This document shows, piece by piece, positions 1 through 9,077 of a DNA stretch of 64,000 nt (positions within the stretch are counted from its first letter, which is position 1; each line of letters starts with the position of its first letter). The translations under genes and the position numbers were made by a program. The stretch lies in contig NZ_CP046196.1 of assembly GCF_012569045.1 (NCBI RefSeq), forward strand, positions 253,290 to 317,289, in the 5' to 3' direction. The stretch is from Enterobacteriaceae endosymbiont of Donacia sparganii (GTDB taxonomy: Bacteria > Pseudomonadota > Gammaproteobacteria > Enterobacterales > Enterobacteriaceae). The notes beneath the pieces were generated by a model. It was not told the origin of the DNA, did not search any database, and was given only the letters and a program-made list of their open reading frames with translations.

Positions 1-219
1 ATTATTTTCTTCATTATTTAATATTAAATCATCATTATCAGGAGCTTCTTCCATTACTTTAATACCCATATCATTTATCATTTGAATAATATTTTTTATT
101 TGATCAGAATTAATAATATTATCAGGTAAATGATCATTAACTTCTGAATAAGTTAAATAACCTTTTTCTTTTCCACGATTTACAAGAAGTTTAAATTGTA
201 GTTTTGAGTTATAATCCAT
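1..219 (-). CDS. rpoD: RNA polymerase sigma factor RpoD (sigma70), N-terminal part
   Basis: This is the 5' end of the housekeeping sigma factor gene; the rest lies beyond position 1. The 73 visible residues match sigma70 region 1.1, with the recognisable runs LLVNRGKEKGYLTYSEVNDHLPD cut short here as KEKGYLTYSEVNDHLP and IIQMINDMGIKVMEEAPD. Region 1.1 keeps free sigma off DNA. I chose ATG at 217-219; an ATG at 230-232 is in another frame and stops after a few codons. It follows dnaG and rpsU on the same strand, the classical macromolecular synthesis operon. The 137-base gap to dnaG holds only a weak 7-bp AT hairpin at 315-331. Confidence 0.93.
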   Translation of the reverse strand, partial: MDYNSKLQFKLLVNRGKEKGYLTYSEVNDHLPDNIINSDQIKNIIQMINDMGIKVMEEAPDNDDLILNNEENN

Positions 220-356
220 AAAATAGTTCCATATTTTTATTTATTAATATTTAAATAAATTTTAATAAAATAGAATTTTAAATAAATTATTATTTTAATA
301 AATAAAATATTACTATATACTAATAGTATATTTTATTTATGTTTTATTAAAATTTT

Positions 357-2093
357 TTAAATTATTTTTTTTTTAATTAATATCTTATTTAAAGACCATA
401 ATTCTTGTTTTTTTTTATAATCTAACCCTTTTATTCTTTCTAAAGAAATTAAATATTCTTGCCTATCTTCTAAAATATTAATTTTTAATTTTTTTATTAA
501 ATTAATAAAAAAATTTTCTATTTCATTATCAGGAATCATATGGTTCCATGTTAATAAAGTTTCAAGAACTTTTTTTAATTTAGTTCCTCTATATTGTTCT
601 AATATTTTAACTGTTGTTAAATTTTGATTCTTATAAAAATTTACAAATTTTATAAAAAAAAATAAACCATTTATATTAGAACTTTTAAAAAATTCTAATT
701 TCGGAACAAGATTAATTAATTTTGGATTTTGAATTAATAAACTTAATAATCTACGAATAGTAGTTTTTTTAAAATTATTATTTATAATTATTTTTTTTTC
801 ATATTTAAATGAATCATATATATCAATAAGATTGATAATTCCTATTTTTTCTCCTAGTTTTTTAATTAAATTAATTTGAAAAAAATAATCAGGAATTAAT
901 TTAATAAATGATAAAGCTTTATAAATAAGACTTGTTTTTTCTTCACAAGAAGAAAAAAAATTTTTTAAAAATAATCTTTTAAAAAAAAATTTTGAAAATG
1001 ATAAAGTATTATTAATTCTTTTTTCAAAAAGAATTTTTCCCTCTTTTCTAATTAAACTATCAGGATCTTCTCCATCAGGTAGGATCATAAATCTTATTTG
1101 TTTACCATTTACTAAAAAAGGTAAACTAATTTTTAAAGATTTCCATTGAGCTTCTATCCCAGCTTTATCTCCATCATAACAATAAATAATTTTATTTGTG
1201 ATACTAAATAATTTTTTTATATGCATATTAGTAATTGATGTTCCTAATATCGCAACTACATATTTTATATCAAATTGAAATAAACTAATTACATCAATAT
1301 ATCCTTCTACTACTAAAACTTTTTTTATAATATTATTTTCTTTTTTTGTTTCAAATAAACCATATAACTCATTACTTTTATGAAAAATATTATTTTCTGA
1401 AGAATTTAAATATTTAGGATTTTGATTTTTTAAAACTCTTCCTCCAAATCCAACTATTAAACCTTTTATATTTTTAATAGGAAATATAATACGATTATAA
1501 AAAATATCATAATAATTATTATTTTTTTTATCTATTTGTAGAATACCTAATTTTTCATATAAAATTTTTATATTTTTTGTATTATTTGATATTTTATTAG
1601 TCCAATAAAAAGGAGAAAAACCGATAGAAAAATATTTAATAATATATAAATTAAATCCTCTATTTAATAGATATTTATAAGCTTCTTTACCTAAAGGATC
1701 AAATAAAGATTTTTTATAAAAAATACTTAAATTAGAAATTAATTTATAATAAATATTATTTTTATATATTTTTTTTGATAGATATGATTTTTTAGCATAA
1801 ATAATAGGTATATTAAATATATTTGCTATTGATTCTATACTTTCAAGAAAAGATAAATTATCAAAATTCATAATAAAATCAATAATATTTCCATGTACAC
1901 CACATCCAAAACAATGATATAATTGTCTCGTAGAATTTACAACAAATGAAGGATTTTTTTCTAAATGGAAAGGACAGATACCAAAAAAATTTTTTCCTTT
2001 TTTTTTTAATTTAACTCTATTTTTAATTAAATATACAATATCAATTTGATCTAATAAATTATTAATAAATGTAGGGGATATATATTTAATCAT
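357..2093 (-). CDS. dnaG: DNA primase DnaG
   Basis: DnaG makes RNA primers for chromosome replication at the fork, working with DnaB helicase. The 578 residues are almost the length of the E. coli protein (581). Near residues 39-65 a CHC2-type zinc finger is visible (CPFH, then CFGCG). The TOPRIM core follows with VVEGYIDVISL around residue 260 and CYDGDKAG around 305, carrying the catalytic Glu and Asp residues. The C-terminal helicase-binding part is diverged but present. The gene sits 47 bases downstream of rpsU and upstream of rpoD, and is probably co-transcribed with both. Confidence 0.97.
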   Translation of the reverse strand: MIKYISPTFINNLLDQIDIVYLIKNRVKLKKKGKNFFGICPFHLEKNPSFVVNSTRQLYHCFGCGVHGNIIDFIMNFDNLSFLESIESIANIFNIPIIYAKKSYLSKKIYKNNIYYKLISNLSIFYKKSLFDPLGKEAYKYLLNRGFNLYIIKYFSIGFSPFYWTNKISNNTKNIKILYEKLGILQIDKKNNNYYDIFYNRIIFPIKNIKGLIVGFGGRVLKNQNPKYLNSSENNIFHKSNELYGLFETKKENNIIKKVLVVEGYIDVISLFQFDIKYVVAILGTSITNMHIKKLFSITNKIIYCYDGDKAGIEAQWKSLKISLPFLVNGKQIRFMILPDGEDPDSLIRKEGKILFEKRINNTLSFSKFFFKRLFLKNFFSSCEEKTSLIYKALSFIKLIPDYFFQINLIKKLGEKIGIINLIDIYDSFKYEKKIIINNNFKKTTIRRLLSLLIQNPKLINLVPKLEFFKSSNINGLFFFIKFVNFYKNQNLTTVKILEQYRGTKLKKVLETLLTWNHMIPDNEIENFFINLIKKLKINILEDRQEYLISLERIKGLDYKKKQELWSLNKILIKKKII

Positions 2094-2140
2094 AAAAATA
2101 ATTTTTTATAATTTATTATTTTTTATAATAAATAATATTT

Positions 2141-2356
2141 TTAATATAAACGTACTCTTTTAGAATTTTCTCGAAATATTTTTTTTGCATGTCTTTTAAT
2201 AGCAGAAGCTTTTGCTCTTTTTCTTTCTGTTGTTGGTTTTTCATAAAATTCTCTACGTCTTACTTCTGCTAAAATTCCTGCCTTTTCACATGAACGTTTA
2301 AAACGTCTTAAAACTAAATCAAATGGTTCATTATCACGTACTTTTATAACTGGCAT
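2141..2356 (-). CDS. rpsU: 30S ribosomal protein S21
   Basis: S21 is a small basic protein of the 30S platform near the anti-Shine-Dalgarno end of 16S rRNA. The 71 residues have the family length and the conserved start [20 protein letters not shown], followed by the [10 protein letters not shown] segment and a basic tail. It is the first gene of the rpsU-dnaG-rpoD operon and is divergent from tsaD, as in E. coli. A purine-rich AGGAA lies just upstream of the ATG. Confidence 0.97.
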   Translation of the reverse strand: MPVIKVRDNEPFDLVLRRFKRSCEKAGILAEVRRREFYEKPTTERKRAKASAIKRHAKKIFRENSKRVRLY

Positions 2357-2408
2357 ATATTAATTCCTGTTTTATATTAATTTTTTAAAAAATTTATAAT
2401 AATAAATT

Positions 2409-2437
2409 ATTATAGTATATAATACTAATTATATAAA
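2409..2437 (-). promoter_or_regulatory. possible sigma70 promoter for rpsU-dnaG-rpoD
   Basis: On the minus strand a perfect TATAAT (2409-2414) lies about 50 bases before the rpsU start, with a weak TTTATA at the -35 position (2432-2437) after a 17-base spacer. The region between the divergent rpsU and tsaD genes is only 133 bases, so both promoters must lie here. The background is so AT-rich that a TATAAT match is weak evidence alone. Confidence 0.3.
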
Positions 2438-2489
2438 TAATTTTTTATTTTACTTTTATAAAAAAATTTTAATAATATTAAGGATCAAT

Positions 2490-3497
2490 ATGCTTTTAAT
2501 GGGTATAGAAACATCATGTGATGATACAGCAGTAGCTATTTATGATAATAAAATAGGTATATTATGTAATAATATTTATACACAAAGAATTCATTCTAAA
2601 TATGGAGGAGTTGTACCTGAATTAGCAGCAAGAAATCATTTACAAAAAATTATTCCATTAATAAAAAAATCTTTATTAAAAATAAACAAAAATTTAAAAG
2701 ATCTTAATGCTATTGCTTTTACCTCAGGTCCTGGACAAATAAATTCTTTAATAATAGGTGCAATTGTTTCACATACTCTAGCTTTTTCTTTAAATATTCC
2801 TATTATTCCAGTAAATCATATGGAAGGACATTTATTTTCAATTATGTTACAAAAAAATAAACCAAGTTTTCCTTTTATTGGTTTATTAATTTCTGGAGGA
2901 CATACTGAATTAATATATACATATAAATTTGGAAAATATAAAGTATTAGGAAAGAATATAGATGATGCAGTTGGGGAAACTTTAGATAAAGTATCTAAAT
3001 TATTAGGATTAAATTATCCTGGAGGTAAAAATTTATCTAAATTATCTAAATATGGTACTTCAAATAAATTTTTTTTCCCAAGACCAATGACATATAAAAA
3101 AAATAATTTAAATTTTAGTTTTTCTGGATTAAAAACTTGTGTAAAAAATTTTTTAAAAAAACAAGATTTAAATAATTTTCAAACTAAAGCAGATATTGCA
3201 TGTGCATTTGAAGATGCAATTATAGAAACTCTTTATATTAAAAGTTTATGGGCATTAAAAAAATATAATATTAATCAATTAGTTATTGCAGGAGGAGTAA
3301 GTTCAAATAAAAAATTAAGAATATTTTTATATAAAAATTTAAAAAAAAATAATATTAAATTATTTTATAGTAGAAAAAAATTATGTACTGATAATGCAGC
3401 TATGATTGCTTATATTGGCTCAAAAAAAAAAATTTTTAAAAAAAAATATATACTAAATAATATTTTTATTAATCCTAATTTATCTTTAGATACTTAA
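2490..3497 (+). CDS. tsaD: tRNA N6-threonylcarbamoyladenosine transferase subunit TsaD
   Basis: TsaD transfers the threonylcarbamoyl group to A37 of tRNAs that read ANN codons, using the adenylate made by TsaC together with TsaB and TsaE. The 335-residue product matches E. coli (337). The N-terminal GIETSCDDTAVAIYD phosphate-binding motif, the iron-binding NHMEGH near residue 110 and the LISGGHTEL segment are clear. AAGGA lies 6 bases before the ATG. TsaC is also in this window (12976-13536); TsaB and TsaE are not. Divergence from rpsU is ancestral. Confidence 0.97.
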   Translation: MLLMGIETSCDDTAVAIYDNKIGILCNNIYTQRIHSKYGGVVPELAARNHLQKIIPLIKKSLLKINKNLKDLNAIAFTSGPGQINSLIIGAIVSHTLAFSLNIPIIPVNHMEGHLFSIMLQKNKPSFPFIGLLISGGHTELIYTYKFGKYKVLGKNIDDAVGETLDKVSKLLGLNYPGGKNLSKLSKYGTSNKFFFPRPMTYKKNNLNFSFSGLKTCVKNFLKKQDLNNFQTKADIACAFEDAIIETLYIKSLWALKKYNINQLVIAGGVSSNKKLRIFLYKNLKKNNIKLFYSRKKLCTDNAAMIAYIGSKKKIFKKKYILNNIFINPNLSLDT

Positions 3498-3584
3498 TAA
3501 GTATTTTAAATTTAAATATAAAAATATAAATTTTATTAAAAATTTTTTATAAAAAATTATTTTTAATAATAGAGATTATTCTTT

Positions 3585-4388
3585 ATGTTATTAAATTACT
3601 TTTCTTCTATATTATTAAGTATTATACAAGGTTTAACTGAGTTTTTACCTGTATCTTCTAGTGCTCATATTATGATTTTTTCTATAATATTAAAACTTAT
3701 AAATAATGATAATTTAAAAATTTTTGAAGTAATTATTCAATTAGGATCTGTATTAGCAATATTAATTTTTTTTAGAAAAAAAATTTTTAAAATTATAATT
3801 AATACTAATAAATATATTTTTTTTACTCAAAAACAAATAAATTTATTACATATAATAATATGTACATTTCCTATAATAATTATAGGATTAATTTTTTATA
3901 ATAAAATTAAAATAATAAATAATATTTATTATATTATCTATGGATTATTATTTGGAGGAATTTTATTATATTTTTCTGAAAAATTTAAATTTTATAAATA
4001 TAAAATTAATAATATTAATAATATATCATATATTTTTTCTTTTATTATTGGATGTTTTCAATGTTTAGCATTATTACCAGGAATTTCAAGATTAGGAGCA
4101 ACCTTATCTATTAGTTTAATAATAGGAATTAAACGTGTTATTGCTACTGAATTTTGCTTTATTATATCAATACCTGTAATTTTGGGTGCTAATTTATTAG
4201 AATTATATAAACATTATTCAATAATAAATTTTTATAATATAAAAATATTTTTTCTCGGATTTTTCATTTCTTTTATTATTAGTTTAATTGTAATAAAAAA
4301 ATTTATTTATATTATCAATAATATTTCTTTAAAATGGTTTATTTTTTATCGTTTATTATTAATAATAATATTATTTTTTATTAATTAA
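3585..4388 (+). CDS. uppP: undecaprenyl-diphosphatase UppP (BacA)
   Basis: UppP is an inner-membrane phosphatase that recycles undecaprenyl pyrophosphate, the lipid carrier of peptidoglycan precursors. The 267 residues (E. coli 273) form a multi-helix membrane protein. The two active-site signatures are visible: GLTEFLPVSSSAH near the N-terminus and LLPGISRLGAT around residues 163-173. In the second motif the usual SRSGAT reads SRLGAT. The gene follows tsaD; in E. coli plsY and folB lie between them and are missing here. Its retention fits with the peptidoglycan genes mrdA and mrdB at 42786-45790. Confidence 0.94.
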   Translation: MLLNYFSSILLSIIQGLTEFLPVSSSAHIMIFSIILKLINNDNLKIFEVIIQLGSVLAILIFFRKKIFKIIINTNKYIFFTQKQINLLHIIICTFPIIIIGLIFYNKIKIINNIYYIIYGLLFGGILLYFSEKFKFYKYKINNINNISYIFSFIIGCFQCLALLPGISRLGATLSISLIIGIKRVIATEFCFIISIPVILGANLLELYKHYSIINFYNIKIFFLGFFISFIISLIVIKKFIYIINNISLKWFIFYRLLLIIILFFIN

Positions 4389-4403
4389 ATATATAATAAA
4401 AAA

Positions 4404-5633
4404 TTAATTTTTTAATTTTAAAAAATATTTTAATAATTTTAATCTTTCATCTTGAATTTTTTGATTTATATCGATTCCTTTTAAAAGAGGATTATTAATA
4501 ATATCTTTTATATTTATTTTAGAAATATATTTATATATATCAATAAAATATTGTCCTTGTTTATATTTCATTAATTCTAAAGTTAATCTACCTCTTGCAT
4601 CAGCTTCACTAATTAAGGCTATTTGTTTTACTCGTTCAGGTTTTCTCCAAGCATCAATTATATTATATATATTTAATATATCTTCAGCTTTTTGATTATG
4701 TATATCATGAATAATATCATGTATTTGAGCTGCTAATATAGATAAATTTTTAATGTTATTAGGAATTTTTAATTTTTTACATAATTTTTTAATTAAAGAT
4801 ATCCCAGCTTTACCATGTCCAGGGTGTCTTGGCCATATTTTTTTTGGAGTTAACCCTTTACCTAAATCATGACATAATGCAGCAAATCTTGTTGATACAT
4901 TGTTTGTAAGTTTAGATATTATTTTTAATGTAAGCATAGTATGTATGCCAGTATCTACTTCCGGATGCCATTTTAATGGGGCAGGAATACCATATAATTG
5001 GTCTATTTCTGGAAAAATAATAGATAAAGCATCACATTTTTTTAATATTTGAAAAAATATTTGAGGATTTTGAGATTGAAGAGCATTATATGTTTCTTTC
5101 CAAATTCTTTCTGGTTTTAAATATGATAATTCTCCTGAATTACTCATAATTTTCATTAATTCTAATGTGGAATCATGAATACGAAAATTTAAATATTTTA
5201 ATTTAGCAGCAAATCTAGCTACTCTTAAAACTCTTAAAGGATCATCTTTAAATGAACTTGAAACATGTTTTAATAAACGATTTTTAATATCTTTTAATCC
5301 ATTAAATGGATCATAAAAATTTCCTAATTCATCTTGTGCAATAGCATTAATAGTTAAATCTCTACGTAATAAATCTTCTTTAAGTGTAATTTTAGGAGAT
5401 ACGTAATATTTAAATCCTTTATATCCATGTCCAAATTTATATTCTGTTCTAGCTAATGCATACTCTTCATGAGTTTTAGGATGTAAAAAAACAGGAAAAT
5501 CTTTACCAACTAATTTAAAACCTAATTTTAACATTAATTTTATATTAGATCCTATAACAACCCAATCTTTATCTGTTACTTTAATATTTAAAAGATAATC
5601 ACGTATAGCTCCACCAACTAAATAAATTTTCAA
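4404..5633 (-). CDS. cca: CCA-adding tRNA nucleotidyltransferase
   Basis: Cca adds or repairs the 3' CCA end of tRNA. The 409 residues correspond to the full E. coli enzyme (412). The nucleotidyltransferase signature GGAIRDYLL opens the protein, followed by DKDWVVIG, the RRDLTINAIA motif and the C-terminal HD domain (CHDLGKG, around residue 255). The gene converges on uppP with a 15-base gap, as in E. coli. Because none of the eight tRNA genes in this window encodes CCA, the enzyme should be indispensable here for making tRNA ends, not only for repair. Confidence 0.96.
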   Translation of the reverse strand: MKIYLVGGAIRDYLLNIKVTDKDWVVIGSNIKLMLKLGFKLVGKDFPVFLHPKTHEEYALARTEYKFGHGYKGFKYYVSPKITLKEDLLRRDLTINAIAQDELGNFYDPFNGLKDIKNRLLKHVSSSFKDDPLRVLRVARFAAKLKYLNFRIHDSTLELMKIMSNSGELSYLKPERIWKETYNALQSQNPQIFFQILKKCDALSIIFPEIDQLYGIPAPLKWHPEVDTGIHTMLTLKIISKLTNNVSTRFAALCHDLGKGLTPKKIWPRHPGHGKAGISLIKKLCKKLKIPNNIKNLSILAAQIHDIIHDIHNQKAEDILNIYNIIDAWRKPERVKQIALISEADARGRLTLELMKYKQGQYFIDIYKYISKINIKDIINNPLLKGIDINQKIQDERLKLLKYFLKLKN

Positions 5634-5838
5634 TTTATTATTCTCCTTAAAATTAGAATTATATTTATAATATAAACATATAAATTAGTATAATATACTA
5701 TCAATATAATAATATTATTTTTTTTTTAAAAAATTATTTTTCTAAAATATTTAAAATTTTTATTTTTTTATAAAGAGATAATTTTTAATTAAAATTTTAA
5801 TATATAATATTCTTAAATTATAATATAAATATTATTTT

Positions 5839-6486
5839 ATGAATATACTTGATACAGAATTTGGTAATCTAGAAATACGTATTAAAAATGCTATTTTTTC
5901 CTTACAAAAAGGTAACGGTATTTTAGTTTTAGATAATGAAAACAGAGAAAACGAAAGTGATATAATTTTTGCAGCAGAAAATATTTCTATATCAAATGTT
6001 GCTTTTTCAATTAGATATGGTAGTGGTATTGTTTGTTTGTGTATTACAGAATATTTACGTAAAAAATTAGAATTACCTATGATGGTAAAAAAAAATACTA
6101 ATATTTATAAAACAGGTTTTACAGTTACTATTGAAGCTGCTCATGGTATTTCTACAGGAGTATCTGCACAAGATAGATTTACAACTATTAAGACAGCTAT
6201 TGCTAATAATGCAATTCCTAAAGATTTAAATAAACCAGGACATGTTTTTCCTTTAAGAGCTGTTAATGGAGGAATTTTTAAAAGACAAGGACATACCGAA
6301 GCTACAATAGATGTATTAAAAATTGCAAAAATGAAACCAGTTGGAATATTATGTGAATTAACAAATAAAGATGGAACAATGGCAAAAATATTAGATACGA
6401 TATCTTTTGCAAAAAAAAATAAAATGCCGGTAATTACTATTAATGACATAAAAAAATATATTATATTAAATAATATTAATATTTAA
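5839..6486 (+). CDS. ribB: 3,4-dihydroxy-2-butanone-4-phosphate synthase
   Basis: RibB converts ribulose 5-phosphate into the four-carbon unit of riboflavin plus formate. The 215-residue protein (E. coli 217) is the single-domain form, not the RibBA fusion. The acidic motif DNENRENESD near residue 32, the GSGIVCLCIT strand and the PGHVFPLRA and HTEATIDL-type motifs are all present. In E. coli an FMN riboswitch precedes ribB; the 205 bases upstream here show no RFN-like GC-rich helices, so that control seems lost. Riboflavin synthesis is a common service of nutritional symbionts. Confidence 0.96.
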   Translation: MNILDTEFGNLEIRIKNAIFSLQKGNGILVLDNENRENESDIIFAAENISISNVAFSIRYGSGIVCLCITEYLRKKLELPMMVKKNTNIYKTGFTVTIEAAHGISTGVSAQDRFTTIKTAIANNAIPKDLNKPGHVFPLRAVNGGIFKRQGHTEATIDVLKIAKMKPVGILCELTNKDGTMAKILDTISFAKKNKMPVITINDIKKYIILNNINI

Positions 6487-6506
6487 AATTTTATAAATTT
6501 TTTTTA

Positions 6507-6580
6507 TCGGCGAGAGAGGATTTGAACCTCCGACCCACTGGTCCCAAACCAGTTGCGCTACCAAACTGCGCTACTCGCCG
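6507..6580 (-). tRNA. proM: tRNA-Pro (UGG)
   Basis: The reverse strand folds as a cloverleaf starting CGGCGAGTAGCGCAG, with acceptor pairs CGGCGAG/CTCGCCG, discriminator A (6507) and anticodon loop TTTGGGA, giving anticodon UGG. The T arm matches the E. coli proM gene closely. CCA is not encoded (the next bases read TA). It is the last of three same-strand tRNAs that reproduce the E. coli argX-hisR-leuT-proM order without leuT. Confidence 0.96.
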
Positions 6581-6593
6581 TAAAAAAATTTAT

Positions 6594-6668
6594 GGGTGGT
6601 TAATGGGAATTGAACCCATGACAACCGGAATCACAATCCAGTGCTCTACCAACTGAGCTATAACCACC
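6594..6668 (-). tRNA. hisR: tRNA-His (GUG)
   Basis: The cloverleaf begins GGTGGTTATAGCTCAG with the extra G-1 typical of tRNA-His (6668), paired with discriminator C (6594), both needed by HisRS. The anticodon loop TTGTGAT gives GUG. CCA is not encoded. It lies between the Arg and Pro tRNAs on the same strand, as in E. coli. Confidence 0.96.
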
Positions 6669-6731
6669 ATTATTTAGTATTAAATCAATCAATTATTAAT
6701 TTAAAAATATAATAATCATACAAAATTTTAT

Positions 6732-6805
6732 TACACCCGACAGGGATTGAACCTGAGACCTCTACTTTCGGAAAGTAGTACTCTATCCTACTGAGCTACG
6801 GGTGC
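6732..6805 (-). tRNA. argX: tRNA-Arg (CCG)
   Basis: The cloverleaf starts GCACCCGTAGCTCAG and has anticodon loop TTCCGAA, so the anticodon is CCG. The acceptor stem pairs GCACCCG with CGGGTGT, making the first pair G1-U72 instead of G-C; the discriminator is A (6732). CCA is not encoded. It is the first gene of the reduced argX-hisR-proM cluster and lies about 150 bases downstream of rho. Confidence 0.94.
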
Positions 6806-6958
6806 AAATATATAATACTAATATTACAAATTCATTTCTTTAATGTCTAGTTTTTTTATAAAAAATTTTTCAAAAATATTTATAATCGCAAATAATAACA
6901 CAAATTAAATAATTTAATTCAATATAAATTTTTGATAAAAAAAATAAATATAATAATG

Positions 6959-8218
6959 TTAAGATCTTTTCATCATATTAAAAAAATCATTATTAGTTTT
7001 TGTCATTAACAATTTATTTATTAAAAATTCCATTGCATCTATTTCATTCATAGGGTGTATTATTTTTCTTAAAATCCACATTCTTTGAAGTTCTTCTTGA
7101 GAACTTAATAACTCTTCTTTTCTTGTTCCAGACCTATTATAATCTATAGCAGGGAATACTCTTTTTTCAGCTATTTTACGTGATAAATGTAATTCCATAT
7201 TTCCTGTTCCTTTAAATTCTTCATAAATAACATCATCCATTTTTGAACCCGTATCAATTAATGCTGTTGCAATAATTGTTAAACTTCCTCCTTCTTCAAC
7301 ATTTCTTGCTGCTCCGAAAAAACGTTTAGGACGATGTAAAGCATTAGCATCTACACCTCCTGTTAAAACTTTACCAGATGCTGGTGAAATAGTATTATAT
7401 GCTCTAGCTAAACGTGTAATAGAATCTAATAAAATAATAACATCTTTTTTATGTTCTACTAATCTTTTAGCTTTTTCAATAACCATCTCAGAAACTTGAA
7501 CATGTCTAGATGGAGGTTCATCAAAAGTTGATGCTATAACCTCACCTTTGACTAATCTTTGCATTTCAGTAACTTCTTCTGGACGTTCATCTATAAGTAA
7601 AACTATTAATACACAATCAGGATGATTATATGCTATACTTTGTGCGATATTTTGTAATAACATAGTTTTTCCAGCTTTAGGAGGCGCTACTATTAAACCT
7701 CTTTGCCCCCTTCCTATTGGTGAAGCTAAATCTAATACACGAGCTGTTAAATCTTCTGTAGAACCATTACCTCTTTCCATACTTAGTCTAGAGTTTGCAT
7801 GTAATGGTGTTAAATTTTCAAAAAGAATTTTATTTCTAGCATTTTCTGGTTTATCAAAATTAACTTGATTAACTTTTAATAATGCAAAATATCTTTCTCC
7901 TTCTTTTGGGGGACGTATTTTACCGGAAATCGTATCTCCTGTACGTAAATTAAAACGTCTAATTTGACTTGGAGATACATATATATCATCAGGTCCTGCT
8001 AAATAAGAACTATCAGAAGAACGTAAAAATCCAAATCCATCTTGTAATATTTCTAATACTCCATCACCAAAAATATCTTCACCACTTTTGGAATGTTGTT
8101 TTAATATAGTAAAAATAATATCTTGTTTACGCATTCTAGCTAAATTTTCTAGATAAATACTTTCACCTAAATCTATTAATTCAGATATTGGTTTATTTTT
8201 TAATTCGGTAAGATTCAT
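6959..8218 (-). CDS. rho: transcription termination factor Rho
   Basis: Rho is a hexameric RNA helicase that terminates transcription of untranslated RNA. The 419 residues equal the E. coli length and are among the best conserved in the window. The N-terminal RNA-binding cold-shock-like fold ([20 protein letters not shown]), the Walker A motif APPKAGKT near residue 176, the [11 protein letters not shown]alker B region and the secondary-site loop [20 protein letters not shown] are all intact. It lies 221 bases downstream of trxA on the same strand. The ATG has no clear Shine-Dalgarno; the preceding bases read AAGACCCCATCATT. Confidence 0.98.
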   Translation of the reverse strand: MNLTELKNKPISELIDLGESIYLENLARMRKQDIIFTILKQHSKSGEDIFGDGVLEILQDGFGFLRSSDSSYLAGPDDIYVSPSQIRRFNLRTGDTISGKIRPPKEGERYFALLKVNQVNFDKPENARNKILFENLTPLHANSRLSMERGNGSTEDLTARVLDLASPIGRGQRGLIVAPPKAGKTMLLQNIAQSIAYNHPDCVLIVLLIDERPEEVTEMQRLVKGEVIASTFDEPPSRHVQVSEMVIEKAKRLVEHKKDVIILLDSITRLARAYNTISPASGKVLTGGVDANALHRPKRFFGAARNVEEGGSLTIIATALIDTGSKMDDVIYEEFKGTGNMELHLSRKIAEKRVFPAIDYNRSGTRKEELLSSQEELQRMWILRKIIHPMNEIDAMEFLINKLLMTKTNNDFFNMMKRS

Positions 8219-8439
8219 AATGATGGGGTCTTAAACTTTGAATAACTCTTGAATAGTTTTTATAAAATTTATATAGAAAATTTCTATATCAATAATATTT
8301 TAAGAAAATTTTTAAAAATATAACAGTATTTATAAAATTAAAAATAATTTAACTATTTTTATAATTTATTAATAAAATTTTCATAAGAGTAACTTTATCC
8401 TTTTTTTTAAAAAAAATATCTTTAAAAATATATAAAAAA

Positions 8440-8772
8440 TTATTTTAAATTTTTATTTAAAAAATTTTCTAATTGTGTTTTATTTATAGATCCAATTATT
8501 TTATCAATAATATTTCCATTTTTAAATAATAAAATTGTTGGTATACTACGAATGTTATATTCTTCTGCTATAATTTTATATTTTTCAATATTTAATTTAG
8601 TAAAAATTATATTTTCATATTTATGAAATACTTCTTCTAATACTTTAGAAAATATTTTACATGGATTACACCATTCAGCCCAAAAATCAACTAAAACTAA
8701 ATTGTTTTTTTTTATTTCATTTTGAAAATTTTTGTTATTTAAATTTATTATAACATTATTTTGATGTTGCAT
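8440..8772 (-). CDS. trxA: thioredoxin 1 (CNPC active site)
   Basis: This is a single-domain thioredoxin of 110 residues that reduces protein disulfides in the cytoplasm. The fold signatures VDFWAEWC, the cis-proline segment IRSIPTILLFKNG and the final helix match TrxA. The redox motif reads WCNPC where nearly all thioredoxins have WCGPC (8659-8673); both cysteines remain. The residue between them tunes redox potential, so the change could alter activity. It precedes rho on the same strand, as in E. coli. Confidence 0.93.
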   Translation of the reverse strand: MQHQNNVIINLNNKNFQNEIKKNNLVLVDFWAEWCNPCKIFSKVLEEVFHKYENIIFTKLNIEKYKIIAEEYNIRSIPTILLFKNGNIIDKIIGSINKTQLENFLNKNLK

Positions 8773-9077
8773 GAATTTAATATTCCTATATGAATAGTAT
8801 ATAAAATTATTATTTTTTATAAAGTATTAATAAATTTGATAAAAAATTTATTTAATTAAAATTTTAATTTTATTATATATTAATATTAAATATATTACAA
8901 GATAATAAATAATATTTAAAAATACTAAAATTTATATATAATTTAATTATTTAAAAATAATTTTTTATGAAAAATAATAAACTTTTTAAAAAATTTTATA
9001 TATAATTTAATAATTAAAATATTTATTTTAAAAAATTTAATAAAAATTAAATTTATAAATAAAAAAATGGATAATTA
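8773..9077. other. AT-only intergenic region between trxA and dksA
   Basis: These 305 bases separate the divergently transcribed trxA and dksA. They are almost pure A and T with only trivial open frames of about a dozen codons. I see no RNA gene, no strong hairpin and no remnant of a recognisable gene. The promoters of both neighbours must lie here but cannot be singled out from the background. Confidence 0.6.

Noticed and set aside
6141..6449. 102-codon open frame antisense to ribB
   Set aside because: It mirrors the conserved ribB frame and has no independent start signal or family features.
8773..9077. Small RNA or tiny gene between trxA and dksA
   Set aside because: The sequence is nearly pure AT with no stable stem, and its open frames are about a dozen codons.
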